From Thalassotalea_A litorea (GTDB lineage: Bacteria > Pseudomonadota > Gammaproteobacteria > Enterobacterales > Alteromonadaceae), in contig NZ_JBHZSG010000016.1 in the NCBI RefSeq assembly GCF_043642205.1, forward strand, positions 1 to 64,000: 64,000 nucleotides of DNA, in the 5' to 3' direction. Every line of letters starts with the position of its first letter. The stretch's first letter is position 1. The translations under genes and the position numbers were made by a program. The notes under the pieces were generated by a model. That model had not been told where the DNA came from. It searched no databases and saw only the letters and a list, made by a program, of their open reading frames with translations. This document shows, piece by piece, positions 25,437-34,924 of the stretch.

Positions 25437-27319
25437 CCGAGCAATATAATTCTGAATCAATCGAAGTACTAAGTGGCCTGGATCCGGTTCGCCGTCGTCC
25501 AGGCATGTATACAGACACCATTCGTCCAAATCATCTCGGACAGGAAGTTATCGATAACTCCGTCGATGAGGCTCTTGCTGGTCACGCCAGCAATATCCAG
25601 GTTATTCTGCATGAAGACCAATCGTTAGAAGTCATTGATGATGGTCGCGGTATGCCAACCGATGTGCATCCGGAGGAGGGTGTTCCGGGCGTAGAGCTTA
25701 TTTTTACCAAACTGCATGCCGGTGGTAAGTTTTCCAATAAAAACTATCAATTCTCTGGTGGTTTGCATGGGGTGGGTATCTCCGTTGTCAATGCATTGTC
25801 AACTCGGGTCGAAGTGACCGTAAGACGCAATGCTAAAGTGTTTGAAATGGCATTTGAAAACGGCGAAAAAGCATCTGATTTAGTTGAAACGGGAACCGTA
25901 GGAAAACGCAATACCGGTACTCAGGTGCGCTTTTGGCCAGATGCCAGCTATTTTGATTCACCCAAATTTTCCGTTAATAAGCTTTGCCATATTTTAAAAG
26001 CAAAAGCGGTGTTGTGTCCTGGGTTAAGCATCAAATTTCACGATAAAGTCAAAAATGAAAAACACCATTGGTGTTATGAAAATGGCCTTGAAGATTATTT
26101 GAAAGATGCGGTGAGCAATTGGACCAGCTTACCTGAGCAGCCTTTTATCGGCAGCTATTCATCCCAGCATGAAGCGGTTGACTGGGCCGTTAACTGGTTA
26201 GTAGAAGGTGGCGAAACCATTGGCGAGAGCTATGTTAACCTCATCCCCACCATTCAGGGCGGTACCCATGTCAATGGTCTGCGCCAGGGACTACTGGACT
26301 CAATGCGGGAGTTTTGTGAATTTCGAAACCTAATTCCTCGGGGGGTAAAGCTCACCCCGGATGATATCTGGGACAAATGCTGTTTTATTTTATCGGTTAA
26401 AATTCAGGACCCACAATTTGCCGGACAAACCAAAGAACGCTTGTCTTCTCGTCAATGTTCAGCGTTTGTTTCTGGTGTGGTTAAAGATGCATTTAGTCTG
26501 TGGCTAAATGAACATACCGACATTGCCGAAGCATTAGCAGAATTTTGTATTAACAATGCTCAGCGACGGATGCGAGCCAGTAAAAAAGTGGTTCGTAAAA
26601 AGGTCACTCAAGGGCCAGCCTTGCCCGGTAAGCTCACCGATTGCGGTTCTCAAGAGCCTGAAAGGACAGAATTATTTCTTGTAGAGGGGGATTCAGCCGG
26701 AGGAAGTGCTAAACAGGCACGCGATCGCGATTTTCAGGCTATAATGCCTTTACGAGGTAAAATTTTGAACTCTTGGGAAGTGGAATCTGGACAGATTCTC
26801 GCCTCACAAGAGATCCACGATATATCCGTGGCCTTGGGAATCGATCCGGACAGTGAAGATCTTTCGTCGTTGCGGTACGGCAAAATTTGTATCCTTGCCG
26901 ATGCTGATTCGGATGGATTGCACATTGCAACCTTGCTTTGTGCGCTATTTACCCAACATTTTTTACCTTTGGTTCAGGCCGGTCATGTTTATGTGGCGAT
27001 GCCGCCGTTGTATCGTATCGACGTCGGTAAAGAAGTATTTTACGCCTTGGATGAACAGGAAAAAGAAGGGATACTGGATCGAATTGAAGCAGAAAAAAAA
27101 CGTGGCAAGGTTAACGTACAGCGGTTTAAAGGTTTGGGTGAAATGAATCCCTTGCAATTGCGTGAAACCACCATGGATCCGAATACCAGGCGCTTGGTGC
27201 AACTGACAGTCGATGATTACGACCATACCATGGAATTAATGGATATGTTGCTTTCCAAGAAACGTGCCGGTGATCGGAAGGAATGGCTTCAGGAAAAAGG
27301 AAATTTGGTAAGCCTCTAA
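25433..27319 (+). CDS. parE: DNA topoisomerase IV subunit B ParE
   Basis: ATPase subunit of topoisomerase IV, which decatenates daughter chromosomes together with ParC. It has 628 residues, as usual. The GHKL ATPase domain shows DNSVDEAL near residue 42, DDGRGMP near 70 and the glycine-rich GGLHGVGISVVNAL near 110. The TOPRIM domain begins with LVEGDSAGGSAKQARDR near 417, includes the quinolone-region context PLRGKILNSWEV, and has LADADSDGLHI. The C-terminus has RFKGLGEMNP. The start overlaps yqiA. parC lies about 4.3 kb further along, separated by an arsenic cassette. Confidence 0.97.
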   Translation: MTEQYNSESIEVLSGLDPVRRRPGMYTDTIRPNHLGQEVIDNSVDEALAGHASNIQVILHEDQSLEVIDDGRGMPTDVHPEEGVPGVELIFTKLHAGGKFSNKNYQFSGGLHGVGISVVNALSTRVEVTVRRNAKVFEMAFENGEKASDLVETGTVGKRNTGTQVRFWPDASYFDSPKFSVNKLCHILKAKAVLCPGLSIKFHDKVKNEKHHWCYENGLEDYLKDAVSNWTSLPEQPFIGSYSSQHEAVDWAVNWLVEGGETIGESYVNLIPTIQGGTHVNGLRQGLLDSMREFCEFRNLIPRGVKLTPDDIWDKCCFILSVKIQDPQFAGQTKERLSSRQCSAFVSGVVKDAFSLWLNEHTDIAEALAEFCINNAQRRMRASKKVVRKKVTQGPALPGKLTDCGSQEPERTELFLVEGDSAGGSAKQARDRDFQAIMPLRGKILNSWEVESGQILASQEIHDISVALGIDPDSEDLSSLRYGKICILADADSDGLHIATLLCALFTQHFLPLVQAGHVYVAMPPLYRIDVGKEVFYALDEQEKEGILDRIEAEKKRGKVNVQRFKGLGEMNPLQLRETTMDPNTRRLVQLTVDDYDHTMELMDMLLSKKRAGDRKEWLQEKGNLVSL

Positions 27320-27353
27320 CGACACTCAATTTCTATCCAAGAGAGGCAATGCA

Positions 27354-27905
27354 ATGAAAAAACTTTTAAGTCTACTGGCCGTATTGATGTTGGCTGGCTG
27401 TTCAGCCGACGGCGATACCCCTGAAGAACAACGCGCTACCATTTTATCGATGAGTGAAGAAGTGGTTGCTGATGTTGAGAAAGAAAGTCCTGGCGCCAAA
27501 GATATCATTATGAAAGCACCGGGCTATGCCGTATTTACCAATGCTCAGGTGAACTTACTGATTGTTGCTGCCGGTACTGGTTACGGTGTGGTTCATGATA
27601 ATACCAGTGGCGAAAACACCTATATGGATATGTATGAAGGTGGTGTAGGACTGGGTTTGGGTGCGAAAGATTTCCGGGCGGTATTTGTGTTTAAAACTAA
27701 AGCCGCAATGGAAAAATTTGTTGAAGATGGCTGGGCCTTTGGTGGAGAAGCTGATGCTGCCGCTAAAGCCGGTGATAAAGGCGGTCAAACCAGTGGTGGC
27801 GTAACGATTGGCGATATCATTGTTTACCAAATTACCGAAAACGGTTTAGCATTGCAGGCGACTTTGAAAGGTACCAAATACGTGAAAAACGATGAACTGA
27901 ACTAG
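27354..27905 (+). CDS. SYLF/YSC84-domain lipoprotein
   Basis: A 183-residue predicted lipoprotein: signal MKKLLSLLAVLMLAGC with lipobox LAGC (lipidated Cys16) and S at +2, suggesting outer-membrane sorting. The body resembles the lipid-binding SYLF (Ysc84) domain: PGAKDIIMKAPGYAVF, then glycine-rich AAGTGYGVVHD and GVGLGLGAKDFRAVFVF. Such proteins bind phospholipids; the bacterial role is not defined. It starts 34 bases after parE and ends at a clear terminator, so it may be the last gene of the nudF-parE transcript. Confidence 0.82.
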   Translation: MKKLLSLLAVLMLAGCSADGDTPEEQRATILSMSEEVVADVEKESPGAKDIIMKAPGYAVFTNAQVNLLIVAAGTGYGVVHDNTSGENTYMDMYEGGVGLGLGAKDFRAVFVFKTKAAMEKFVEDGWAFGGEADAAAKAGDKGGQTSGGVTIGDIIVYQITENGLALQATLKGTKYVKNDELN

Positions 27906-27923
27906 GTTTATATTTTTTCACTG

Positions 27924-27951
27924 AAAAAGGCAGGTAAAACCTGCCTTTTTT
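27924..27951 (+). terminator. terminator after the SYLF lipoprotein gene
   Basis: Hairpin GGCAGG-TAAAA-CCTGCC with a preceding A-run and six following T. It ends the parE-proximal transcript. Confidence 0.92.
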
Positions 27952-28145
27952 GTGGCTGATTTTCAAGTTATCCGCGGCAATCAACCCCTGGTAAGGCTGA
28001 TCGTAACCGCACAACCAGGAAATCGGACTGGTTGGACTCCCATCAACTACGACTGGGCGAACACTTAGGTATTTATTTTTGCAAATTAAGCACTCGTTGT
28101 AGGTAATGAATCAGAATTCGAATCCGAATTTTATAATATTCGCAA

Positions 28146-28172
28146 TTGCATATATATGATTAAGCGTATATT
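28146..28172 (+). promoter_or_regulatory. putative arsR promoter with overlapping ArsR operator
   Basis: A TTGCAT -35-like box and a TATATT -10-like box are separated by 15 bases. Between and over them lies the imperfect palindrome ATATATG-ATTAAG-CGTATAT (28152-28171). ArsR-type repressors commonly bind AT-rich palindromes that cover the -35/-10 region. The rest of the 27952-28219 gap shows AT-rich repeats such as ATTCGAAT but no gene. Confidence 0.45.
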
Positions 28173-28219
28173 GTAGGGGGTATAAATCAGGCTATCTTTT
28201 CACTGAGGGTCTATTGATA

Positions 28220-28555
28220 ATGCCAGACAACTTTCCTTTACTGTTTTTTAAATCCCTGGCTGATGATACCCGGCTTAAAATTCTACTGTTGCTTATCGCC
28301 GAGCAGGAACTTTGTGTATGTGAACTGACGTCGGCACTGGCGTTATCACAACCGAAAATATCTCGTCATTTGTCTTTATTAAAGCAACAAGAACTGATCT
28401 CAAGTCGCCGCCAGGGACAATGGGTATTCTATTCTCTGAGCTCCGGTTTACCGGATTGGTGTGCGCAGACATTGCGAGAGTGCTTTACTGAACATCAAGC
28501 CTATATGCAAGCCGATTTGGCCCGCCTGACGCGCATGGCGCCGGGCTGTGCATAG
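28220..28555 (+). CDS. arsR: ArsR-family arsenite-responsive repressor
   Basis: A 111-residue winged-helix repressor, started at the ATG at 28220 with GAGGGT upstream. The metalloid-binding pair C32 and C34 sits in ELCVCEL at the start of the recognition helix region, as in classical ArsR. LSQPKISRHLSLL is the DNA-recognition helix. A further cysteine at 110 (APGCA) might be the third ligand. It precedes the GAPDH-arsJ pair by 57 bases, so it most likely represses this cassette until As(III) or a similar metalloid is bound. Confidence 0.9.
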   Translation: MPDNFPLLFFKSLADDTRLKILLLLIAEQELCVCELTSALALSQPKISRHLSLLKQQELISSRRQGQWVFYSLSSGLPDWCAQTLRECFTEHQAYMQADLARLTRMAPGCA

Positions 28556-28612
28556 CTTCTGCAGATTTTAGAGGCTGATTTTAACAATGAATGATTTATT
28601 AGGAAGATTACC

Positions 28613-29617
28613 ATGACAATTCGAATAGGTATTAATGGCTTTGGACGTATGGGACGTCTGGTCATGCGTGCAGCCTGGGATTGGCCCGAGGTTGAATTTG
28701 TGCATATCAATGACCCAGCCGGAAATGCGAGTACGCTGGCGCATTTGATGAATTTTGATTCCGTACATGGGCGTTGGCATAACGAGGCAGGTGTCAGCCA
28801 GGATTGTATTGAGATCGGCGATAAACGGTTAACGACCAGTCAAAATAACACCATTGACGCGACTGACTGGTCAGGTTGCGATATTGTTATAGAAGCCAGT
28901 GGCAAAATGAAAACGAAGGAAACGCTGAACGCATATCTGCAACAAGGCGTAAAAAAAGTTGTGGTTACCGCGCCGGTAAAACAATCCGGAGTACTGGATG
29001 TTGTTATGGGGGTTAATGATCATTTATATGATGGTGATACCTACGATATAGTCACGGCCGCATCTTGTACCACCAATTGCCTGGCGCCAGCGGTGAAAGT
29101 ACTGCATGAAGCCATCGGTATTCACCATGGCAGCATGACAACGATTCACGATATTACCAATACGCAAACGATTCTTGACGCCCCCCACAAGGATTTACGT
29201 CGCTCCCGGGCATGCGGGATGAGCTTGATCCCAACAACGACAGGGTCTGCTACTGCGATTACGCACATCTTCCCCGAGCTTAAAGGACGCCTTAATGGTC
29301 ATGCGGTTCGAGTACCATTGGCTAATGCGTCATTAACCGATTGCGCCTTTGAAATGAGCCGTGATACCTACATTGAAGAAGTGAATCAATTATTTGCACA
29401 GGCAGCGCAAGGGGAGTTAGCTGGTATCTTAGGATACGAAGAGCGCCCGCTAGTTTCGATTGACTATAAAACTGATCCACGGTCGTGCATTGTTGATGCG
29501 CTCTCTACGATGGTTATCAATAAACGCCAGGTAAAGCTTTACCTTTGGTACGACAATGAGTGGGGTTACGCAAACCGGACTGCTGAATTAATGTTGAAAG
29601 TGGCTAAATCCCTGTAA
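28613..29617 (+). CDS. ArsJ-associated glyceraldehyde-3-phosphate dehydrogenase
   Basis: A 334-residue NAD-dependent GAPDH with the Rossmann start RIGINGFGRMGR and the catalytic cysteine C152 in ASCTTNCLAP. Because it lies between arsR and arsJ and overlaps arsJ by one base, it is best read as the arsenic-specific GAPDH. From G3P and arsenate it makes the unstable 1-arseno-3-phosphoglycerate, which ArsJ then exports. This two-gene arsenate resistance route is established for other bacteria; its presence here is inferred from context. A housekeeping GAPDH cannot be excluded but would not normally sit here. Confidence 0.9.
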   Translation: MTIRIGINGFGRMGRLVMRAAWDWPEVEFVHINDPAGNASTLAHLMNFDSVHGRWHNEAGVSQDCIEIGDKRLTTSQNNTIDATDWSGCDIVIEASGKMKTKETLNAYLQQGVKKVVVTAPVKQSGVLDVVMGVNDHLYDGDTYDIVTAASCTTNCLAPAVKVLHEAIGIHHGSMTTIHDITNTQTILDAPHKDLRRSRACGMSLIPTTTGSATAITHIFPELKGRLNGHAVRVPLANASLTDCAFEMSRDTYIEEVNQLFAQAAQGELAGILGYEERPLVSIDYKTDPRSCIVDALSTMVINKRQVKLYLWYDNEWGYANRTAELMLKVAKSL

Positions 29618-30855
29618 TGATGTTGCCGGCAATCCAAGCTTTGCCCGAAAAGGTACGCCAGTATTTATTGGTAACCTTAAATTACTGGGCGTTTACGCTA
29701 ACCGATGGCGCCTTGCGGATGTTAGTGGTATTGCACTTTCATCAACTCGGTTATGACGCTCTGCAAATTGCCATGTTGTTCTTGTTTTATGAGTTTTTTG
29801 GCGTCGTCACCAATCTCCTTGGTGGTTGGCTCGGGGCTCGAATCGGCTTGAATCGAACCATGCAAATAGGACTGGTGATGCAGGTTCTGGCATTGCTTAT
29901 GCTCACGGTACCAGCGGAATATTTACTTATCCCCTGGGTGATGGCTGCCCAGGCACTGTCGGGCATCGCTAAAGATCTTAATAAGATGAGCGCTAAATCC
30001 AGCGTTAAGCATTTGGTATCGGAACAACAACAAGGTCGTTTATACCAGTGGGTGGCCATACTAACGGGCTCAAAAAACACCTTAAAAGGCGTCGGATTTT
30101 TTCTCGGCGCCATACTGTTAAGTATCTTAGGCTTTCAGTATGCCATGGTTGCAATGGCTATGTTTTTGGCGGTAATGGCGGTGATATCGGCGATCTATTT
30201 ACAGCAAGACATTGGTAAAGCCAGCTTTAAAGCCAAGTTTAAACAGATATTCTCAAAAAGTCCGGCGATAAACTATCTATCCTTAGCTCGTCTGTGTTTG
30301 TTTGCGGCGAGGGATGTGTGGTTTGTGGTGGCACTACCGGTATATTTTGCCAGCCAGTCGGGTTGGGATGACTGGAGCGTTGGAACCTTTATGGCGGTTT
30401 GGGTAATTGCTTATGGCGTCGTGCAGGGGCTGGCTCCAAAAATAACCGAACGCTCAGAACGTAATGTCGTACAAAGTGCGGTATTGTGGGGTTGGACATT
30501 AACCCTGACTACCTTGTCGTTGACGATTGTGTTTTACTTTTTCGCCGCGGAAAATCAGCCCCTGACATGGATATTGGTTATTGGTTTACTGTTATTTGGT
30601 TTTACTTTTGCCATCAATTCTTCACTGCATAGTTATCTGATTGTTGCGTTAGCAAAATCCGATGGGGTGTCTCTGGATGTTGGATTCTATTACATGGCTA
30701 ATGCGATGGGACGTCTACTTGGTACGCTGGCGTCTGGGTATCTGTATTTAAATTATGGGTTATCCGCGTGCTTAATGGTGGCAACCCTGATGTTGGCCAT
30801 TGCCAGTGTGACCGTTAAGTTCGTACCGGTGCCTGCAAAGACAGCAACTCGTTAA
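29617..30855 (+). CDS. arsJ: organoarsenical efflux MFS transporter ArsJ
   Basis: A 412-residue major-facilitator protein with about 12 hydrophobic segments in the inner membrane. The N-terminal block LVTLNYWAFTLTDGALRMLVVLHF is split by acidic and basic residues as is typical of ArsJ-type transporters, and GGWLGARIGLNRTMQIGL is the MFS loop 2-3 motif. The start codon overlaps the GAPDH stop (TAATG), which indicates strict co-expression. It is predicted to expel 1-arseno-3-phosphoglycerate, which breaks down outside to arsenate and 3-phosphoglycerate. No arsenite pump or ArsC is seen in the window. Confidence 0.88.
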   Translation: MMLPAIQALPEKVRQYLLVTLNYWAFTLTDGALRMLVVLHFHQLGYDALQIAMLFLFYEFFGVVTNLLGGWLGARIGLNRTMQIGLVMQVLALLMLTVPAEYLLIPWVMAAQALSGIAKDLNKMSAKSSVKHLVSEQQQGRLYQWVAILTGSKNTLKGVGFFLGAILLSILGFQYAMVAMAMFLAVMAVISAIYLQQDIGKASFKAKFKQIFSKSPAINYLSLARLCLFAARDVWFVVALPVYFASQSGWDDWSVGTFMAVWVIAYGVVQGLAPKITERSERNVVQSAVLWGWTLTLTTLSLTIVFYFFAAENQPLTWILVIGLLLFGFTFAINSSLHSYLIVALAKSDGVSLDVGFYYMANAMGRLLGTLASGYLYLNYGLSACLMVATLMLAIASVTVKFVPVPAKTATR

Positions 30856-30989
30856 CCTTTAACGAATTAAGTACCCATAGTGCTAAACAACAGACGTGGT
30901 TGTAAATGGTGCATAGCAATGACTGACATTTAGTGGCTAGCCATTGCTAACTACCTCCGACAATTGAAATTTTAAACAGGAGCGCTCGT

Positions 30990-31430
30990 GTGACGGCTCA
31001 ACAAAAAATGTTAGAACAAGCCCAGAAAAGTATCTGTCACCTTTCTTTGGGGTGTAATGATTTAACGAAAATGATAGGGTTTTATCGGCCATTATTAGCA
31101 ACGCTGGATATCGGACTGGTGGCGGAACACGCCCAAGCTGTCGCTTTTGGTAAGGGCTACCCCACGTTTTGGTTACAAACGCCTTTTAATGGCGAGAAGG
31201 CGACAGTGGGTAACGGCAGTCATATCGGTTTTATGGCGACCAATAAATCACAGGTAGAAAAATTTTACCAAACTGCACTGGCTTTGGGGGCAACGTGTAA
31301 TGGTGCGCCAGGTCCGCGTAAAGATTATGGTGACGCCTATTTTGGTTGCTTCATTATCGACCCTGAAGGTCACCGCATTGAAGCAAGTTTCTGGGACTTT
31401 GAATTAGCCCAGGCGTTGAAAAATGCGTAA
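30990..31430 (+). CDS. VOC-family (glyoxalase/dioxygenase-like) protein
   Basis: A 146-residue vicinal-oxygen-chelate fold protein. It shows ICHLSLGCNDLTKMIGFY at the N-terminus (first metal histidine), HIGFMATNK in the middle and DPEGHRIEASFWDF at the end (final glutamate). It starts with GTG at 30990 after ACAGGAG. It follows arsJ by 134 bases and so need not belong to the arsenic operon. It lacks the cysteine pair expected of the C-As lyase ArsI, so that assignment is not supported. Substrate unknown. Confidence 0.8.
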   Translation: MTAQQKMLEQAQKSICHLSLGCNDLTKMIGFYRPLLATLDIGLVAEHAQAVAFGKGYPTFWLQTPFNGEKATVGNGSHIGFMATNKSQVEKFYQTALALGATCNGAPGPRKDYGDAYFGCFIIDPEGHRIEASFWDFELAQALKNA

Positions 31431-31663
31431 TTGCCAGGCCAATCATCATCAAAACCGTTAAATTTTAAGAATATTTTATTTTCTCTATTTAGTGAAAAGG
31501 AAATATCCGATAAGCTAGGGTTATCAATAATAACAATATAATGCCTATCTAATTAAGTATGTGATCAATAGGTGGTTCGGCGCAGCAGTTCGTTGATCTC
31601 TAATGAATCGATATTTAGTAGACTTGCTATAGTACGGGCGAACCTCCAGGAAATTGTAATACT

Positions 31664-33928
31664 ATGTCTGATGCAATTGATATGAGTCTCGAAGGGATTG
31701 AACAACTTCCCTTACGGCGCTTCACCGAAGATGCCTATTTAAATTACTCCATGTACGTGATCATGGATCGGGCACTCCCTCACATTGGCGATGGGTTAAA
31801 ACCGGTTCAACGTCGTATCATCTACGCGATGTCCGAATTAGGACTGAACGCGTTAGCGAAATACAAAAAGTCTGCGCGTACCGTGGGTGATGTCTTAGGT
31901 AAATTTCACCCACATGGTGATTCGGCATGCTATGAAGCTATGGTGTTAATGGCTCAGCCTTTTTCTTATCGTTATCCGCTGGTTGATGGTCAAGGAAACT
32001 GGGGAGCCCCGGATGATCCTAAATCGTTTGCAGCGATGCGGTATACCGAGGCCAAGTTATCGAAATTCAGCGAAGTGTTACTGTCTGAGTTAGGACAAGG
32101 TACGGTTGACTGGCTGCCGAACTTTGATGGTACGTTAAAAGAGCCAAAATCCTTACCGGCGCGCTTACCGCATATTATGCTTAACGGTATCACCGGTATT
32201 GCGGTGGGTATGGCTACCGATATTCCACCCCATAACGTCCGCGAAGTTGCCGATGCCTGTGTCCATCTTATCGACCAGCCAAAAGCGGAACTGCAAGATT
32301 TACTGGGATATGTAAAAGGCCCGGACTATCCGACGGATGCAGAAATCATTACGCCAAAGGCGGATATCGAAAAAATCTATGAAACCGGACGCGGCAGTAT
32401 CAAAATGCGCGCGGTTTATGAAATGGAACAAGGTGATATTGTTATTACCTCGCTGCCGCATCAAGCATCGGGTGCCAAAATCCTCGAACAAATCGCAGGG
32501 CAAATGCAGGCGAAAAAATTGCCCATGGTGGTGGATTTACGCGATGAATCGGATCATGAAAATCCAACACGACTGGTGATAGTGCCACGCTCGAATCGGG
32601 TTGAAATTGAACCTTTGATGCAGCATCTATTCGCATCCACAGATTTAGAAAAAAATTATCGGGTTAATTTAAATATGCTGGGATTGGACAATCGCCCAGC
32701 GGTCAAAAACCTGAAACAAATCTTATCGGAATGGCTGGAATATCGCCGCGAAACCATTCGCCGACGCTTGCAGTATCGTCTCGATAAAGTGTTAGCTCGA
32801 TTACATATTCTTGATGGCTTGCTCATCGCCTATCTAAACATTGATGAAGTGATTGCGATTATTCGAGAATACGATGATCCCAAAACCGAATTAATACAGC
32901 GCTTTGATTTATCCAAAACCCAGGCGGAAGCAATTCTTGAAATCAAACTCCGTCAGTTGGCAAAGCTGGAAGAGATTAAGATCCGCGCTGAGCAGGATGA
33001 ATTGAGCAAAGAGCGTGATCAGCTTGAAAAAATTCTAGGTTCTAAAGCCCGTTTGAATACGCTAATGAAAAAAGAGATCCTGGCAGCCGCTGAGGATTAT
33101 GGTGATGAGCGTCGTTCGCAACTGGTCGAACGGGCAGAAGCCAGAGCCATGTCAGAGAAAGATTTGGTGCCCTCTGAAGCGGTATCTGTGGTTGTGTCAG
33201 AAAAAGGCTGGGCGCGTTGTGCTAAAGGTCACGATATAGATCCAGCGGCTTTGTCTTATAAAGCGGGAGATAGTTATTTGTGTTCGGCCAAGGGGCGTAG
33301 TAACCGTCCTGTGGTGTTTATTGATTCTTCAGGCCGGGCATTTGCCACTGACGCCCATACCTTGCCTTCGGCAAGGAGCCAGGGCGAACCTTTGACTGGC
33401 CGCTTTAATATTGCCACTGGCCAAAATATCACGCAAACGGTGATGGCTGATGATGAACAGGCATTTTTGCTTGCCAGTGACAGCGGCTATGGGTTTATTG
33501 GTAAATATGCGGATATGGTGTCGCGCAATAAAAATGGTAAGGCGTTGTTAAGTTTACCTCAAGGTGCGCAGGTTATGGCGCCGCAACCGGTATCTGACAT
33601 CGACTCGCTTTCTTGTTTAGCCATTACAACGGAAGGCAGAATGCTGCTTTTTCCACTAAAAGATTTGCCTCAATTAAGTAAGGGTAAAGGCAACAAGATC
33701 ATTAATATTCCAACCGCGCGAGCAAAAGCGAGAGAGGAGTTACTGGTTATTCTAAGCGCCATTGGCCATCAAGATTCGGTGACGCTGTATGCAGGAAAAC
33801 GTAAATTGACGCTTAAGCCCAGCGATCTTGAACATTATCGCGGTGAACGCGGACGCCGCGGAAACAAACTACCCAGAGGGTTGCAGCGGGTTGAACGAAT
33901 GGAAATTGACTCGGGTAGTGAAAGCTAA
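31664..33928 (+). CDS. parC: DNA topoisomerase IV subunit A ParC
   Basis: DNA-cleaving subunit of topoisomerase IV. It has 754 residues. The quinolone-resistance-determining region GKFHPHGDSACYEAMV includes the residues equivalent to Ser80 and Glu84 of E. coli (S and E both present, so no classical resistance substitution). The catalytic tyrosine lies in AAMRYTEAKL. The coiled-coil gate (about residues 390-500) and the C-terminal beta-pinwheel with KGRSNRPVVF-like repeats follow. It probably has its own promoter in the 233-base gap upstream. It is followed by a strong terminator and plsC, as in E. coli. Confidence 0.97.
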   Translation: MSDAIDMSLEGIEQLPLRRFTEDAYLNYSMYVIMDRALPHIGDGLKPVQRRIIYAMSELGLNALAKYKKSARTVGDVLGKFHPHGDSACYEAMVLMAQPFSYRYPLVDGQGNWGAPDDPKSFAAMRYTEAKLSKFSEVLLSELGQGTVDWLPNFDGTLKEPKSLPARLPHIMLNGITGIAVGMATDIPPHNVREVADACVHLIDQPKAELQDLLGYVKGPDYPTDAEIITPKADIEKIYETGRGSIKMRAVYEMEQGDIVITSLPHQASGAKILEQIAGQMQAKKLPMVVDLRDESDHENPTRLVIVPRSNRVEIEPLMQHLFASTDLEKNYRVNLNMLGLDNRPAVKNLKQILSEWLEYRRETIRRRLQYRLDKVLARLHILDGLLIAYLNIDEVIAIIREYDDPKTELIQRFDLSKTQAEAILEIKLRQLAKLEEIKIRAEQDELSKERDQLEKILGSKARLNTLMKKEILAAAEDYGDERRSQLVERAEARAMSEKDLVPSEAVSVVVSEKGWARCAKGHDIDPAALSYKAGDSYLCSAKGRSNRPVVFIDSSGRAFATDAHTLPSARSQGEPLTGRFNIATGQNITQTVMADDEQAFLLASDSGYGFIGKYADMVSRNKNGKALLSLPQGAQVMAPQPVSDIDSLSCLAITTEGRMLLFPLKDLPQLSKGKGNKIINIPTARAKAREELLVILSAIGHQDSVTLYAGKRKLTLKPSDLEHYRGERGRRGNKLPRGLQRVERMEIDSGSES

Positions 33929-33980
33929 AACCGAGGGCTATAGCCAATAGTGATGGTGGGTAAACATTGCCCTTTTTCTT

Positions 33981-34008
33981 AAAACAGCCGACATATGTCG
34001 GCTGTTTT
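33981..34008. terminator. terminator after parC
   Basis: A perfect 28-base palindrome: arms AAAACAGCCGACAT and ATGTCGGCTGTTTT. It is symmetrical and may also block transcription from the other strand. Confidence 0.88.
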
Positions 34009-34164
34009 AGTTTCTGGCGCTGTTGTTTTCACGATTCGTCAGCCATTTAAAACGATTTAAATTCATCTGCAAACCTCCGACCATTTCAATTTTGTAAGAA
34101 GTTTTCCTCTGTTATCGACAATTGTGTATAATTGCGCTCCTTAATTAAGCTATAGAGGTTTATT

Positions 34165-34923
34165 GTGTTAGCGATTCTGCGCATTCTGACATTAGCGCTT
34201 TCTTTAGTGCTGACTACATTCGCGTCATTATTGATGTGTATTATTCGTCCATTCCATCGCGATAATGTATATTTTTCCGCGCACATGGTTGGTAATTTGT
34301 CACCGGTCGTGGGCGTTGATGTGGAAATTCGTAAGCCTGAGGGTGTCGAACACACAGGACCTGTGGTTTACGTTTGTAACCACCAAAATAGCTACGACAT
34401 TTTTACGGTTGCTGCTTCGTTGCCCAAAGGCACAGTTAGTATCGGTAAGAAAAGTCTTAAATGGATCCCATTTTTCGGTCAGATGTACTGGTTTACCGGC
34501 AATATTTTGATCGATCGGGCAAATCGCTCCAAAGCCCACAATACCATTGCTTCTGCTGCACAAAAAATTAAAGAAAGAAATATATCGGTATGGTTATTTC
34601 CCGAAGGCACACGCAGTTATGGTCGAGGCTTGCTGCCCTTTAAAACGGGTGCGTTTCATACTGCGATGCAGGCAGGTGTGCCTATTGTACCGGTTTGTGT
34701 AAGTAACTCCCATGATATGGTCGATTTAAATCGTTGGAAAAACGGTAAAATGATCATTGAGTTCTTACCGCCAATCTTTATCCATGACAAATCCAAAGAA
34801 GGTGTACGTCATGTTGCCAACAATACCCATGAGCTAATGTTGGCTAAAATAAACGAATTGAGCATAGAAGCAGGTAATCCGTTTAATCAATTACATGAGC
34901 GTCAACAGGCAGAGCAGAACTAG
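34165..34923 (+). CDS. plsC: 1-acyl-sn-glycerol-3-phosphate acyltransferase PlsC
   Basis: Makes phosphatidic acid from lysophosphatidic acid at the inner membrane. It has 252 residues with a hydrophobic N-terminus (about 1-28). The catalytic HX4D motif lies in CNHQNSYDIF near residue 72 and the glycerol-phosphate binding motif FPEGTRSYGRG near 145. VPIVPVCVSN near 178 is the fourth conserved block. The start is GTG at 34165 behind GAGGT. The rraB gene begins one base after its stop. Confidence 0.95.
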   Translation: MLAILRILTLALSLVLTTFASLLMCIIRPFHRDNVYFSAHMVGNLSPVVGVDVEIRKPEGVEHTGPVVYVCNHQNSYDIFTVAASLPKGTVSIGKKSLKWIPFFGQMYWFTGNILIDRANRSKAHNTIASAAQKIKERNISVWLFPEGTRSYGRGLLPFKTGAFHTAMQAGVPIVPVCVSNSHDMVDLNRWKNGKMIIEFLPPIFIHDKSKEGVRHVANNTHELMLAKINELSIEAGNPFNQLHERQQAEQN

Positions 34924-34924
34924 T

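Noticed and set aside
30990..31430. VOC protein as the C-As lyase ArsI of the arsenic cassette
   Set aside because: It lacks the vicinal cysteines expected of ArsI and is 134 bases downstream with its own ribosome binding site.
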